Source of the DNA: Streptomyces sp. MMBL 11-1
GTDB lineage: Bacteria > Actinomycetota > Actinomycetes > Streptomycetales > Streptomycetaceae
Reading direction: 5' to 3'
Assembly (NCBI RefSeq): GCF_028622875.1
Contig: NZ_CP117709.1
Coordinates: 4,033,001-4,097,000, forward strand
DNA: 64,000 bases
Shown here piece after piece: positions 34,601 to 42,280 of this stretch. The position numbers and the translations under genes were made by a program. The notes beneath the pieces were generated by a model, which saw only the letters and a list, made by a program, of their open reading frames with translations, ran no database searches and was not told the origin of the DNA. How positions within the stretch are numbered: position 1 is the first letter of the stretch; each line of letters opens with the position of its first letter.

Positions 34601-36326
34601 GCCCGGAGGCAGGCCCGGGCCGGGCCGTCAGGGTGATGTCTCCGGGTGCGACGGCGGTGATCAACGGGTAGGCGTCGTCGGGCAGATCCAGGGCATCGGC
34701 GAGTTCGGGAGTCTCCTCCCCGGCATACGCGGCGGCCAGCTCGCGTCGGCGCCGCGCGGGCAGCGTGGCGGAGAGCATGACGACGGGCACCCGGTAGGCG
34801 GCCAGCCATTCCAGCACGCGGTCGAGGTAGGCGTTCATGTACGCGTCGTAGGCGTGAACTTCGTCGATGATGACGACTTTGCCCGCGACGGCGAGATGCC
34901 GCAGGGCCAGGTGCCGGCTCTTGAGCCCGGCGAAGAGCACCTGGTCGATGGTGCCGACGGCGAAGGAGGAGAGCAGCGCTTTCTTGCGGCCGCGGAGCCA
35001 CTGGTGGGCGTGGAGGGAAGCGGGATTGACACGGCGCGAGCCCCCCGCACGGGAGACGTCCGCCACCGGGCCGTCGAGGTCGACGGCCGCGATCGTCCGC
35101 CGACCGGCCTTCGCCATCCCGGCCCACACCTCGTTGAGGGCGGCCTTGGCATGGGCGAGGACCACGGAGTGGGGCCCGTCCGCAGGCAGCCGCTCCAGCC
35201 AGCGGAGCAGTCGGGGAAACATGGCGTCCCCGGTGGCACGGGTCGGCAGCGCCACGAGACACCCTCCGGCACCCGACCGGGAAGCCAGGATCTCCGCCGC
35301 CGCGAAGGCGGCCTCGGTCTTGCCCTCGCCCATGGGCGCCTCGATGATCAGGAGTCCCGGCCCCGGGAGCTCGCGGGCGACCCGGACGGCGTCTTCCTGG
35401 ACGGGCCTGATCTCGGCACCTTCCGGAAGGTCGAACCGCTCCCGGAACAACTCGGCGGCGCTTACGGTCGGTTGCACGGCGCGCCATGGCCCCGGGAGAT
35501 CGAGCCCGGCCCAGGCGGCCGCGAGGCGACGGCCTTCCCCGTCCTGTCCCACGGGCGACCAGGAGGCGGGATCGTACGGAAACAGTTCGGAGGAGCTGGC
35601 GATCCAGTCGGAGACGATGACGATCGCGGTGAGCACGACCTGGACGGGCTGCGGCAATCGGACGGACCGCCACTCGGCGAACCGCCCCCGCACACCGGCC
35701 CGCACGGCGCAGGCGTCCATCAACTCGTACTGGACGTTCTGCCAGACGGTCTCGCTCTCCCCACCCGTACGCAACAGCTGGGGCCGAAGCCCGAGATCGT
35801 GGATCTGCTGGTGATCCGGCGGCGTTCCGTGATGCCCGCCCGCGACGACGGCGAACTGCCCGGAGACCCGCTCACTCCACCCGAACCGCTCTCCCAGCCA
35901 TTCCTGAAGGAGCAGTTGCCCGGCCAGCCCGTGCGGAGCCATCCTGCGGTCCAGCCCGAACTGCTTCTGATACGGCATGGAGAGCCCGGCCGCCCGCATC
36001 CGGTCGGCGAGCCCGTCCACCTGACAGGCGAAGGCGGGGGTGGCCTTGCCGATGTCGTGGACGCAGGCGAGGTAGACGGCCACTTGCCGTGCGTCCCGGC
36101 CGCCTTGGGGGAACGCGTCCGCGACGAGCGCTTTGACGTTGTCGGGCACCCACTCGTCCCAGAGCCGGCCTGCTACTGCGGCGCTGTCCGCCATGTGACG
36201 CCAGAGGGGGAGCCACTGTTCGGTCAGCCGGTCGTGCTTGCCCCAGGCGGTGCGGGAGGCGGGGGACAGGCGGGTGTAGGCCGACAGGCTTTCCGGATGG
36301 TCGCGGCTCATGGGCGTATTGGACAT
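31662..36326 (-). CDS. cas3-cse1: Cas3-Cse1 (CasA) fusion: HD nuclease-helicase joined to Cascade large subunit
   Basis: 1,554 residues in one uninterrupted frame. The Cas3 part (about 1-980) has HD-nuclease residues His44, His90-Asp91 (ACVHDIGK), HGLAG and GGHHG. Its helicase has Walker A PMGEGKT at about 331-337, DEVH at about 488-491, LSATLP and the motif VI region LQRMGRLHRH. The CasA/Cse1 part begins at about 985 (SFDLISRPWLPVQYEDG) and runs about 570 residues to the stop. Cse1 recognises the PAM and recruits Cas3, so the fusion tethers nuclease to surveillance complex. Similar natural fusions are known in a few actinobacteria. ATG 36326 is chosen; its ribosome-binding site is weak. Confidence 0.93.
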   Translation of the reverse strand: MSNTPMSRDHPESLSAYTRLSPASRTAWGKHDRLTEQWLPLWRHMADSAAVAGRLWDEWVPDNVKALVADAFPQGGRDARQVAVYLACVHDIGKATPAFACQVDGLADRMRAAGLSMPYQKQFGLDRRMAPHGLAGQLLLQEWLGERFGWSERVSGQFAVVAGGHHGTPPDHQQIHDLGLRPQLLRTGGESETVWQNVQYELMDACAVRAGVRGRFAEWRSVRLPQPVQVVLTAIVIVSDWIASSSELFPYDPASWSPVGQDGEGRRLAAAWAGLDLPGPWRAVQPTVSAAELFRERFDLPEGAEIRPVQEDAVRVARELPGPGLLIIEAPMGEGKTEAAFAAAEILASRSGAGGCLVALPTRATGDAMFPRLLRWLERLPADGPHSVVLAHAKAALNEVWAGMAKAGRRTIAAVDLDGPVADVSRAGGSRRVNPASLHAHQWLRGRKKALLSSFAVGTIDQVLFAGLKSRHLALRHLAVAGKVVIIDEVHAYDAYMNAYLDRVLEWLAAYRVPVVMLSATLPARRRRELAAAYAGEETPELADALDLPDDAYPLITAVAPGDITLTARPGPASGRRTEVALERLGDELPLLVQRLEAELRDGGCALVVRNTVDRVLEAAEYLRAHFGAEAVTVAHSRFIAADRARNDTDLRERFGPGGDRPAGPHIVVASQVVEQSLDIDFDLLVTDLAPVDLVLQRMGRLHRHPRTRPPRLARARCLLTGVEDWNADQPVPVRGSLAVYQGPHTLLRALAVLGPHLDGVPLVLPDHISPLVQAAYGERPVGPAHWAPALAEARRRYLTRLAEKRERADVFRLGPVRRAGRPLFGWLDGNAGDADDSRSGRAQVRDSEESLEVLVVQRRADGRLTTVSWLDDGRGGLDLPEHAPPPYRAAEIVAACALTLPRALTHPGVIDRTIAELERFVVPAWQVKECPWLAGELLLVLDENCQANLSGWDVHYSTGDGLRVGPVGALSANRAKGLEGVVSTVRSFDLISRPWLPVQYEDGSTGELSLHDVFARAGEVRRLVGDLPTQELALLRLLLAILYDAFDEADGRAGGAPAQLEHWVALRDADSFEAVAGYLDRYRDRFDLLHPERPFFQVAGLHTQKHEVASLNRIVADVPNGEAFFSMRRPGVDRLGLAEAARWLVHTHAYDSSGIKSGMEGDARVKGGKVYPQGVGWVGGLGGVFAEGVSLRETLLLNLIPTDEGILTSEPKADLPVWRRETPPGPGEVEGDPAVPRPAGPRDLYTWQSRRLLLHTEGPDVTGVVLGYGDPLAPANRQKAEPMTGWRRSPAQEKKLGRQLIYLPRQHDPSRAAWRGLASLLYAQQQDGDTTGRGTDRSRPAGVVRWLALLSTEGVLPKGSLIRTRLVGAVYGTQQSVVDEVVDDSIALPVVLLHQDRRLHGAVAVDAVADAERAVSALGHLAGNLARASGSEAGPATATARDQGFGALDGPYRRWLVDLEEDTDLERARAVWRATVRRIVLGIGRELLDSAGRGAAEGRVIELPGVGKRWVDSSRADLWFRTRINKVLPKPPPEMRVGADTGRADSAPPEETS

Positions 36327-36572
36327 CGTCGAGGTCGCCGGTGGTTGCGATGGTCGAGAGTGAACGCAATTGCACTCATTTGATCGAGTGTGGCTGTGGG
36401 GAGATCGATCCGCTGATGTATGTCGCGCTCGGTGCAGCCTGGAGCTTGCGGTGTGCCTGGTCGCCGGGCTCCGTCGGTCGGTTCGCGGAGTGTGGGGTGA
36501 TGGCGTGAGCCGTGGGAGAACGGGTGCCATTGCGCGCGATACAGCCCTCGCTGAGGCGGGACGGCCTGACTT
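36327..36572 (-). promoter_or_regulatory. promoter region of the cas operon
   Basis: This 246-base AT-richer gap between the distal end of array 2 and cas3-cse1 contains GAGTG (36358), CACTC (36373) and GAGTG (36386). They form two inverted pairs, one around CAATTG (36367-36372) and one around ATTTGATC. No regulator gene adjoins the operon; read-through from array 2 is also possible because both are transcribed leftward. Confidence 0.45.
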
Positions 36573-37881
36573 TCACGTGTCCCCGCACGCGCGGGGACCA
36601 CTGTCCTTGAGGTTGCGGAGGCCATGGAGGACCGGGAACAACCCCGCACGCGCGGGGACCACTAGGCCCTGCCCAGAGCGGGCGCCCCGGCGTAGGGAAC
36701 AACCCCGCACGCGCGGGGACCACATCCGGGCGGCGGCATCAGGCGACAACTTCGAGGGAACAACCCCGCACGCGCGGGGACCACACCCCAGGAGTCCCAC
36801 TCCTGCCAGGCGTGCCGGAACAACCCCGCACGCGCGGGGACCACTTCGATACCGAGCACCCCTGGATATACGTGCGGGGAACAACCCCGCACGCGCGGGG
36901 ACCACAAGCGACCCCGCCCCCGCTTTCCGCACGGATCGGGAAAAACCCCGCACGCGCGGGGACCACCGGGATCATCTCCGGGACTTTTGCCGGGCTCGGG
37001 GAACAACCCCGCACGCGCGAGGACCACCCGCACCCGACACGGCAGGTCACGCGCACCTTGGGAACAACCCCGCACGCGCGGGGACCACCGCTTGCCGATT
37101 CTGGCATGTCCCGCACCTTGGGGAACAACCCCGCACGCGCGGGGACCACGGGGTGAAGGAGGCGAAACGCGACTTCGAGGCGGGAACAACCCCGCACGCG
37201 CGGGGACCACCGTAGAGAACGCCGTTTCTCGGAACCCGCCGTGGGAACAACCCCGCACGCGCGGGGACCACCACGCCGATCGCCGCGCCCCACTGCTCGA
37301 CCAGGGAACAACCCCGCACGCGCGGGGACCACCGAATTCCACATTGGTGGTCATCCCCGGGAGGGGGAACAACCCCGCACGCGCGGGGACCACACCGGCG
37401 CCTCGCGGGAGCTTGCGGCGGAGCGGGGAACAACCCCGCACGCGCGGGGACCACCCAGTGGTGTTGCCTCTGCTCACTGCCGCCCAGGGAACAACCCCGC
37501 ACGCGCGGGGACCACGTGACGCTCCCGGATCAGGCCGCGGATCGTCAGGGAACAACCCCGCACGCGCGGGGACCACGTCTGAGAGGGCGGCCCAGTCGCC
37601 GACACCACGGGAACAACCCCGCACGCGCGGGGACCACCCTTCCAGGAACGTCTCGAAGCCCTCGGCCACGGGAACAACCCCGCACGCGCGGGGACCACTG
37701 GCGTCGGCGTCTTGTCCCCAGGTGGCCCAGGGGAACAACCCCGCACGCGCGGGGACCACTGGCGTCGGCGTCTTGTCCCCAGGTGGCCCAGGGGAACAAC
37801 CCCGCACGCGCGGGGACCACACCTGGGTTCAGCCGGGATCGGCGCACCGTCCGGGAACAACCCCGCACGCGCGGGGACCAC
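36573..37881 (-). CRISPR. type I-E CRISPR array 2, 22 repeats and 21 spacers
   Basis: 29-base repeats with a nearly constant 61-base period run from 36573 to 37853 (start of last repeat). On the plus strand they begin GGGAACAACCCCGC and end GCGGGGACCAC. The leftmost repeat is degenerate and single-base variants occur at 36816, 36938 and 36999, so the old end is left and the leader right. Spacers are 31-32 bases. The spacers at 37699-37730 and 37760-37791 are identical. Transcription is leftward, toward the cas operon. Confidence 0.97.
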
Positions 37882-38145
37882 TGTTCGTGACCTGCGGTTC
37901 TATGCAGGCGAGCGGTGCTTTTCGGCAACCTTCAGAGAAAAGGACATATCGCCCCCTGGTTTGTGAGCGGCTCTGCTCGTAGCTCTAAACGTTGGGATTA
38001 ATTCTGCCAGTTGCGGGCTGCCAGAGGCGGTCTTCAGGAGGCAAGGGTCGTCATCGTCCCGTACTGAGGGGCATTCTTTTCGCTGGGTACACCTGTGTTG
38101 ATGGCTTCTGTATGCCGTGCCGTGAAGGGTGCCGCACTATCGCAC
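37882..38145 (-). promoter_or_regulatory. leader of CRISPR array 2 and flanking non-coding DNA
   Basis: Directly beside the newest repeat is TGACCTGCGGTTCTATGCAGGC, closely matching the flank of array 1, then an A/T-rich stretch with CAGAGAAAAGGACATATCG. The remaining bases up to the stop of the gene at 38146 hold no recognisable gene. Confidence 0.6.
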
Positions 38146-39252
38146 TCAGACGGGTTTGAGCAGGTCGCGGAGGTTGCTCATGCGGGCCTTGACGTCGGCG
38201 ATCCCGGCGGGGTGGGGCGAGTTCTCTCCGTCCACGGAGCCGGAGTGGGCTTCGCGGCAGGGGCGGCAGAGGCCGTCGGGGAGGGCCTGCGGGGGCCCGG
38301 GGCGGCCGCAGTCCGTGCATTCCACAAGAAGGCGGCGGGCGGGGGCCGGGGCTCCGGGCGAGGGGTTTCCGGCCGTGGGCAGCCGGGGCGGCACCTTGTC
38401 GTTGAGGCGGCGGCGGAGGAGGCCGACGGGGGAGTCGACCTTGGCGGGGAGTCCCGCCGTCAGCGCACTTGTCAGGTAGTCGACGCTCACGCCCCTGGCG
38501 AGCCACTCCGCTGCTTGTGGTTCCAGGGTGGCGCAGTCGTTGGCGGAGAGGGTGAGGCGGTGGTCGTCGCGGCCGAGGCGGGCCAGGGCGAGGTAGGCGG
38601 GGGAAGGGCCGGCCTCGGAAGTGCGGGGTGTCGCGAGAACCGTGTCCCTGGCGGCGGGCACATGGTCGGCGTCCGGGGCCTGGGCCGGGGTGCGCTGGTG
38701 CGGTACGGGAGTGGGCTCGGGGGCTCGTTCCGTACGGGGGCGCTCCGAGGCGGGCGGCGGTGGCGGTTCCTCGGCCGGGGCCGACGGTGGCGGCGGTGCC
38801 GCTTCGACTGCGGACGCCTCCGGCGCGGGGGCTGCGACCAGGGCGGCCTTCTCGGTGGCGAGGTAAGCGTTCCACCACTCGTTGTCGCGGGCCGTGCGGG
38901 ACCAGAAGGTGCGGAAGACCCAGCGGGTCTCGTCGCCCGCGCCGACGACCGGGCACCGTACGCGCCGCAGATGCCCGGCGACCGACAGGGAGTTCAGCGC
39001 GGTGGAGATGGCCTGCTGGCCGTAGAGCGGGAGCTGCTTCGCCAGCGTCTTGACACTCATCGCCGCGCCCTCGGGGAGGTGGTCGACGAACCCGGCGACA
39101 TACCGCTCACGGGTCGGTAAGAGGGCGAAGTCGTTCCGTGTACGGGCCTGTTGGTCCGGTGCCGAGCGTTTGCCGTAGCCGGGCTTGGCCATCGGGTACG
39201 CGGTGGAGCGTGCGGGGGCGTGCAGGGCGGAGCTAGGGTGCTGGGTAGCCAA
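38146..39252 (-). CDS. winged-helix-like protein with C-terminal zinc-ribbon-like motif
   Basis: 368 residues. An N-terminal region (LPTRERYVAGFVDHLPEGAAMSVKTLAKQLPLYGQQAISTALNSLSVAGHLRRV) looks like a winged helix of MarR/replication-initiator type. A long disordered stretch rich in Ala, Pro and Glu follows, then a helical region around AEWLARGVSVDYLTSALTAGLP. Near the C-terminus is CTDCGRPGPPQALPDGLCRPCRE, a CxxC...CxxC zinc-ribbon-like motif. TTG 39252 is the longest start; ATG 39192 is plausible. Similar large proteins occur widely in Streptomyces without assigned function. Confidence 0.65.
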   Translation of the reverse strand: MATQHPSSALHAPARSTAYPMAKPGYGKRSAPDQQARTRNDFALLPTRERYVAGFVDHLPEGAAMSVKTLAKQLPLYGQQAISTALNSLSVAGHLRRVRCPVVGAGDETRWVFRTFWSRTARDNEWWNAYLATEKAALVAAPAPEASAVEAAPPPPSAPAEEPPPPPASERPRTERAPEPTPVPHQRTPAQAPDADHVPAARDTVLATPRTSEAGPSPAYLALARLGRDDHRLTLSANDCATLEPQAAEWLARGVSVDYLTSALTAGLPAKVDSPVGLLRRRLNDKVPPRLPTAGNPSPGAPAPARRLLVECTDCGRPGPPQALPDGLCRPCREAHSGSVDGENSPHPAGIADVKARMSNLRDLLKPV

Positions 39253-39677
39253 GGGATCGGCTTTCTAGGGTATCGATCTTGCGGTGAGGCCCCGGCCTGG
39301 TGTGGCAACACCGGTCGGGGTCGTTTGGTCCTCGCACCGTAAGCAGTCGTGACGCTGTGCCGCAAGCTGTCACGATTAGTCATACTTGCTGACCGTTACG
39401 GAGGTGGGGAGGTAGGGAGGTTTTCCCAAACCCCTTCCTCTACCTACCGGTTAAAGAAGGCGCTCGAACCTCGGGTCCCGCATCCCGACGCCCGAGTCCC
39501 GACGCCCGAGCTTCGGGCTGGAGCCCCATCCACGTACCCCGCAGGAGTGACCCGACCATCCCGAAGCCCGAAGCTCAGGGCTCAGGACCCGAGCTTCGGG
39601 GGAGGTCGGGTGGCCCGGCCTGCGAATACAAGGGCCTTCCATCTCACGATCATCCGGCCGCCGCCTACGATCGCAGC
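39253..39677. other. 425-bp intergenic region with nested hairpins
   Basis: No gene is seen. The right half contains a small hairpin GCCCGA-GCT-TCGGGC (39504-39518) and a 10-bp inverted repeat CCCGAAGCTC/GAGCTTCGGG (39567-39576 with 39591-39600). An alternative CCCGAAGC at 39560 could compete for the same partner. These lie 80-170 bases before the HAD gene and could be terminators or an attenuator. Confidence 0.45.
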
Positions 39678-40340
39678 ATGATTCGTGCAGTCGTGTTCGA
39701 TGTCGGTGAGTGCCTGGTCGACGAGACCCGTGAGTACGGCACTTGGGCTGACTGGCTCGGGGTTCCTCGCCATACCTTTGCCGCGCAGTTCGGAGCTGTG
39801 ATTGCTCAGGGCAGGGATTACCGCGAGACGTTTCAGGTCTTCCGTCCCGGGTTCGATCTCTACGCCGAGCGGGAGGCCCGGGCAGCAGCCGGGCAGCCTG
39901 AGCACTTCGACGAGTCGGATCTGTACCCCGATGTTCGCGGCTCCCTGGCGGCCTTGCGTGCGGACGGCCTGTGGCTCGGTATCGCCGGCAATCAGACGGT
40001 CCGGGCGGGCGGCATCCTGCGCGGTCTGTTCGCTCAGGACGTCGACCTGGTCGGTACGTCTGACGACTGGGGTGCGTCGAAGCCTGACCCCGAGTTCTTC
40101 GTTCGCGTCGCCGAAGTCGTCCCCGCCGAGCCCGACGAGATCCTCTACGTCGGTGACCGCGTCGACAACGACCTGCGGCCGGCCATTACGGCGGGCATGC
40201 GTACCGCGCTGGTGCACCGCGGGCCGTGGGGGACGATCCAGTGGGAGACGGAAGAAGCGAGGAGGCTCCCCACCTTCCGAGTGGAGAGCCTCGCCGAACT
40301 GTCGCCGCTGATCAAACAGCTCAACGCGCGAGAGCACTGA
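39678..40340 (+). CDS. HAD-superfamily hydrolase
   Basis: 220 residues. HAD motif I is VVFDVGECLVDE; the usual DxDxT/V nucleophile motif appears as DVGEC, so the second Asp is replaced by Glu. Motif II is near LGIAGNQT, motif III Lys in GASKPDPEFF and motif IV acidic residues in YVGDRVDNDL. The substitution at the acid/base position could alter phosphatase activity. The cap is the C1 helical type. Its 3' end overlaps the convergent TPR regulator by 20 bases. The substrate is unknown. Confidence 0.82.
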   Translation: MIRAVVFDVGECLVDETREYGTWADWLGVPRHTFAAQFGAVIAQGRDYRETFQVFRPGFDLYAEREARAAAGQPEHFDESDLYPDVRGSLAALRADGLWLGIAGNQTVRAGGILRGLFAQDVDLVGTSDDWGASKPDPEFFVRVAEVVPAEPDEILYVGDRVDNDLRPAITAGMRTALVHRGPWGTIQWETEEARRLPTFRVESLAELSPLIKQLNAREH

Positions 40341-41547
40341 CGGTCGTCGACCAGTCGTAGAGCCGCTCGTCCAGATCCCGCACGCACTGTTCGTGTTGGT
40401 GGGCGACCAGGGCTTGGCGAACATCGCGTACCCGGTCCATGCCGGTCGCGTACCAGGTGCGCTTCAACTGATCGAGTGCGCGGACTGCGTACTGGCACGC
40501 CGCATCGACGTCGCCCGCTGCGGCCTCGACGGCGGCGAGATCACCCAGTACGACGGACCGCTGCTTCTCCTCCGCCTCGGGTAGTTGGTCGAGGGCAGCG
40601 GACAAGGTGGCCCTGGCCTGCGGCAGGTGCCCCGCCCGTAGCTGCGTGTTGCCTTTGAACGCGGCCAGACGCGGAGCGCTGAACCAGTCGAACCATTCGG
40701 GCACGGGGTGTTCGGTGTCCGCTGCGAGCACGTCTTCCCCGTGGCTGATGAGGTGAAGAGCGGTGCGGGTGTTACTCGCCCGGGTCTCGCATTCGGCTTC
40801 GACGGCATCGAGCCATGCGAGGAGCAGCGCCGGGGGGTCACCGCGACGAGCATAGGTTCGCGCCGCGACAATCCGCCGTGCGGCCTCATCCCGGTGCCCT
40901 TCCCATCCCGGTACGAAGGCCATGTGCGCAAGTGTCGCCGCTCCAAGAAGATGATCCTCGGCCTCCCGGGCAGCCTGCAGGCCGCGCAGCCATGTCTCAT
41001 CCGCTTCGGCGGACTCCCTGAGGTCGAAGAACTGAATGCGCCCCGCCAGCAGCCACGTTTCCGACAAGGAGGAAGCCACTGACTGGCGGGTACGGCCGAC
41101 CGTTTCCGTGAGCAGGACACACCCGAGTTCTGCGTGCCCGATCACAGTCGGGTAGAGGGCTGTCGGCGCGACGGACCAGTAGAGGTTCCGATGGGCGCGG
41201 GTAACAGCGGCGAAGTCACCGCCGACCGAGGCCGGTTGGATTGTCGCTGTCGACTGGATGGGTACAGCAGCCAGGCCCCTCCCGGCGGCGTTCAATGCGG
41301 AGTGCGGTCGCTGCCCGTCACTCTCCCTTCCCGGCGGAGTGGTGAACCCAAGCTCCTCCATGCTCTGGCCCAACAAGTGGACGAGCGCCGACTGCAGATC
41401 CGGGTGGGGCCACGGCGGTGCCGAAGACTCCCAGCGCCTCACCTGCCGTACTCCTACGCCGAGGGCTTCTGCGAGCGCCTGTTGTGAGTGATATCCGGCG
41501 GCTACGCGCGCCGACCGTAGACGGGTGTTGATTCGTGGTTGGGGCAC
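40321..41547 (-). CDS. XRE-family regulator with TPR-like C-terminal domain
   Basis: 408 residues. The N-terminal HTH reads RLRSARVAAGYHSQQALAEALGVGVRQVRRWESSAPP. The rest is alpha-helical with TPR-like repeats (for example GHLPQARATLSAALDQLPEAEEKQRSVVLGDLAAVEAAAGDVDAACQYAVRALDQL). In Streptomyces such regulators often bind peptides or small ligands and sit beside the genes they control. It is divergent from the five-gene small-protein/methyltransferase operon, and the gap holds three phased GTCCT elements. Confidence 0.82.
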   Translation of the reverse strand: MPQPRINTRLRSARVAAGYHSQQALAEALGVGVRQVRRWESSAPPWPHPDLQSALVHLLGQSMEELGFTTPPGRESDGQRPHSALNAAGRGLAAVPIQSTATIQPASVGGDFAAVTRAHRNLYWSVAPTALYPTVIGHAELGCVLLTETVGRTRQSVASSLSETWLLAGRIQFFDLRESAEADETWLRGLQAAREAEDHLLGAATLAHMAFVPGWEGHRDEAARRIVAARTYARRGDPPALLLAWLDAVEAECETRASNTRTALHLISHGEDVLAADTEHPVPEWFDWFSAPRLAAFKGNTQLRAGHLPQARATLSAALDQLPEAEEKQRSVVLGDLAAVEAAAGDVDAACQYAVRALDQLKRTWYATGMDRVRDVRQALVAHQHEQCVRDLDERLYDWSTTVSALAR

Positions 41548-41628
41548 CGGGCACCTCCGTAGCGGTTGTACTGATGGTGACAGTCGGCCCTCTCTGATCC
41601 GAGCGATCCCTCAAATGGTTGCATATAA

Positions 41629-41666
41629 GTCCTCTTTGGTGCCTCGAAGAGTCCTATGAAAGTCCT
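41629..41666. promoter_or_regulatory. three helically phased GTCCT elements
   Basis: GTCCT occurs at 41629, 41651 and 41662, that is 22 and 11 bases apart, in contexts AAGTCCTC, AGAGTCCTA and AAAGTCCTC. Spacing by whole helical turns between the divergent TPR regulator and the methyltransferase operon suggests cooperative binding by one protein. Confidence 0.45.
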
Positions 41667-41729
41667 CGAAAGTGGTCACTGATAGGGCCAGTCTGGGCTT
41701 TCGTCAGACACCACGCAGCGAGGAAAATC

Positions 41730-41984
41730 ATGATCGGTGCTCGGGCATCACAGCAACGCCACGGGAAGCCACCGGCGGACGAGGAGGTTCGACCACCTTC
41801 TCCCCGCACTCCAGAACGGAAGGTCTTTGCCCTGATTGCCTTGTCCAAGCGCTCAGTCGCCCCGGATGCCGCGTACCGCACATTGCTTGGTCACACTGCG
41901 ACCTGCGCCGCGTGCCGCGCGGGAGTCTCCTGCCCGACGGCCGTGCGCTTGGGTCGGGCATGGCGGAAGGCCCGACGCGAATGA
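41730..41984 (+). CDS. small basic protein, first gene of the methyltransferase operon
   Basis: 84 residues from ATG 41730, with AGGAAA just before it. The N-terminal half is disordered (HGKPPADEEVRPPSPRTPERK). The C-terminal half, FALIALSKRSVAPDAAYRTLLGHTATCAACRAGVSCPTAVRLGRAWRKARRE, has three cysteines and a His compatible with a small zinc site, and a basic end. The stop overlaps the next start by four bases (ATGA at 41981). No family is recognised; a longer in-frame start at 41619 lies inside the operator region and is rejected. Confidence 0.6.
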   Translation: MIGARASQQRHGKPPADEEVRPPSPRTPERKVFALIALSKRSVAPDAAYRTLLGHTATCAACRAGVSCPTAVRLGRAWRKARRE

Positions 41985-42280
41985 GGTGCTACGCGGGCAG
42001 GGAGGCACACGAGTTGCTGTTTGAGGGTGAGTCGGGGGCTCACTGCCCGGAGCATGAGGTGACGTTGCTCTGGCGTGGTGATCCGATCACGGCCGCCGAT
42101 GCGACCGGGGGTGCGGACGCTGACCTGGACGGGTTGTCGGCGGGGGCGGATGGTCCGTACGGCGTGGTCTGTCGCAGTGCGTTGGTGACGGGTCCGGCCG
42201 ATGTGCACGCCCTGTGCCTGCGGCCGGATTGTGCCTGTCCGTGTCATGCGTCGATCACCGCTCTTCAGGAAGCCGGATGA
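41981..42280 (+). CDS. small Cys-rich protein, second gene of the methyltransferase operon
   Basis: 99 residues from ATG 41981, overlapping the previous stop by four bases. It contains dispersed Cys and His residues: MRCYAGREAHE, GAHCPEHEVTLLW, GVVCRSALV and a terminal cluster HALCLRPDCACPCHASI. The last cluster, CxxxxCxCxCH, could bind zinc. Acidic Asp/Ala segments lie between. The function is unknown. Its own stop overlaps the next ATG, again by four bases. Confidence 0.6.
   Translation: MRCYAGREAHELLFEGESGAHCPEHEVTLLWRGDPITAADATGGADADLDGLSAGADGPYGVVCRSALVTGPADVHALCLRPDCACPCHASITALQEAG

Noticed and set aside
33606..36383. Plus-strand open frame of 925 codons opposite Cas3-Cse1
   Set aside because: Antisense shadow of the fusion gene, whose HD and helicase motifs are unambiguous.
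36662..37982. Repetitive open frames (PARAGLFP, NNPARAGTT repeats) on both strands at 26.2-26.6 and 36.6-37.9 kb
   Set aside because: They are translations of the CRISPR repeats and spacers, not proteins.
41619..41729. Upstream start for the first operon gene at 41619
   Set aside because: It would translate through the phased GTCCT elements and lacks a ribosome-binding site; ATG 41730 has AGGAAA.
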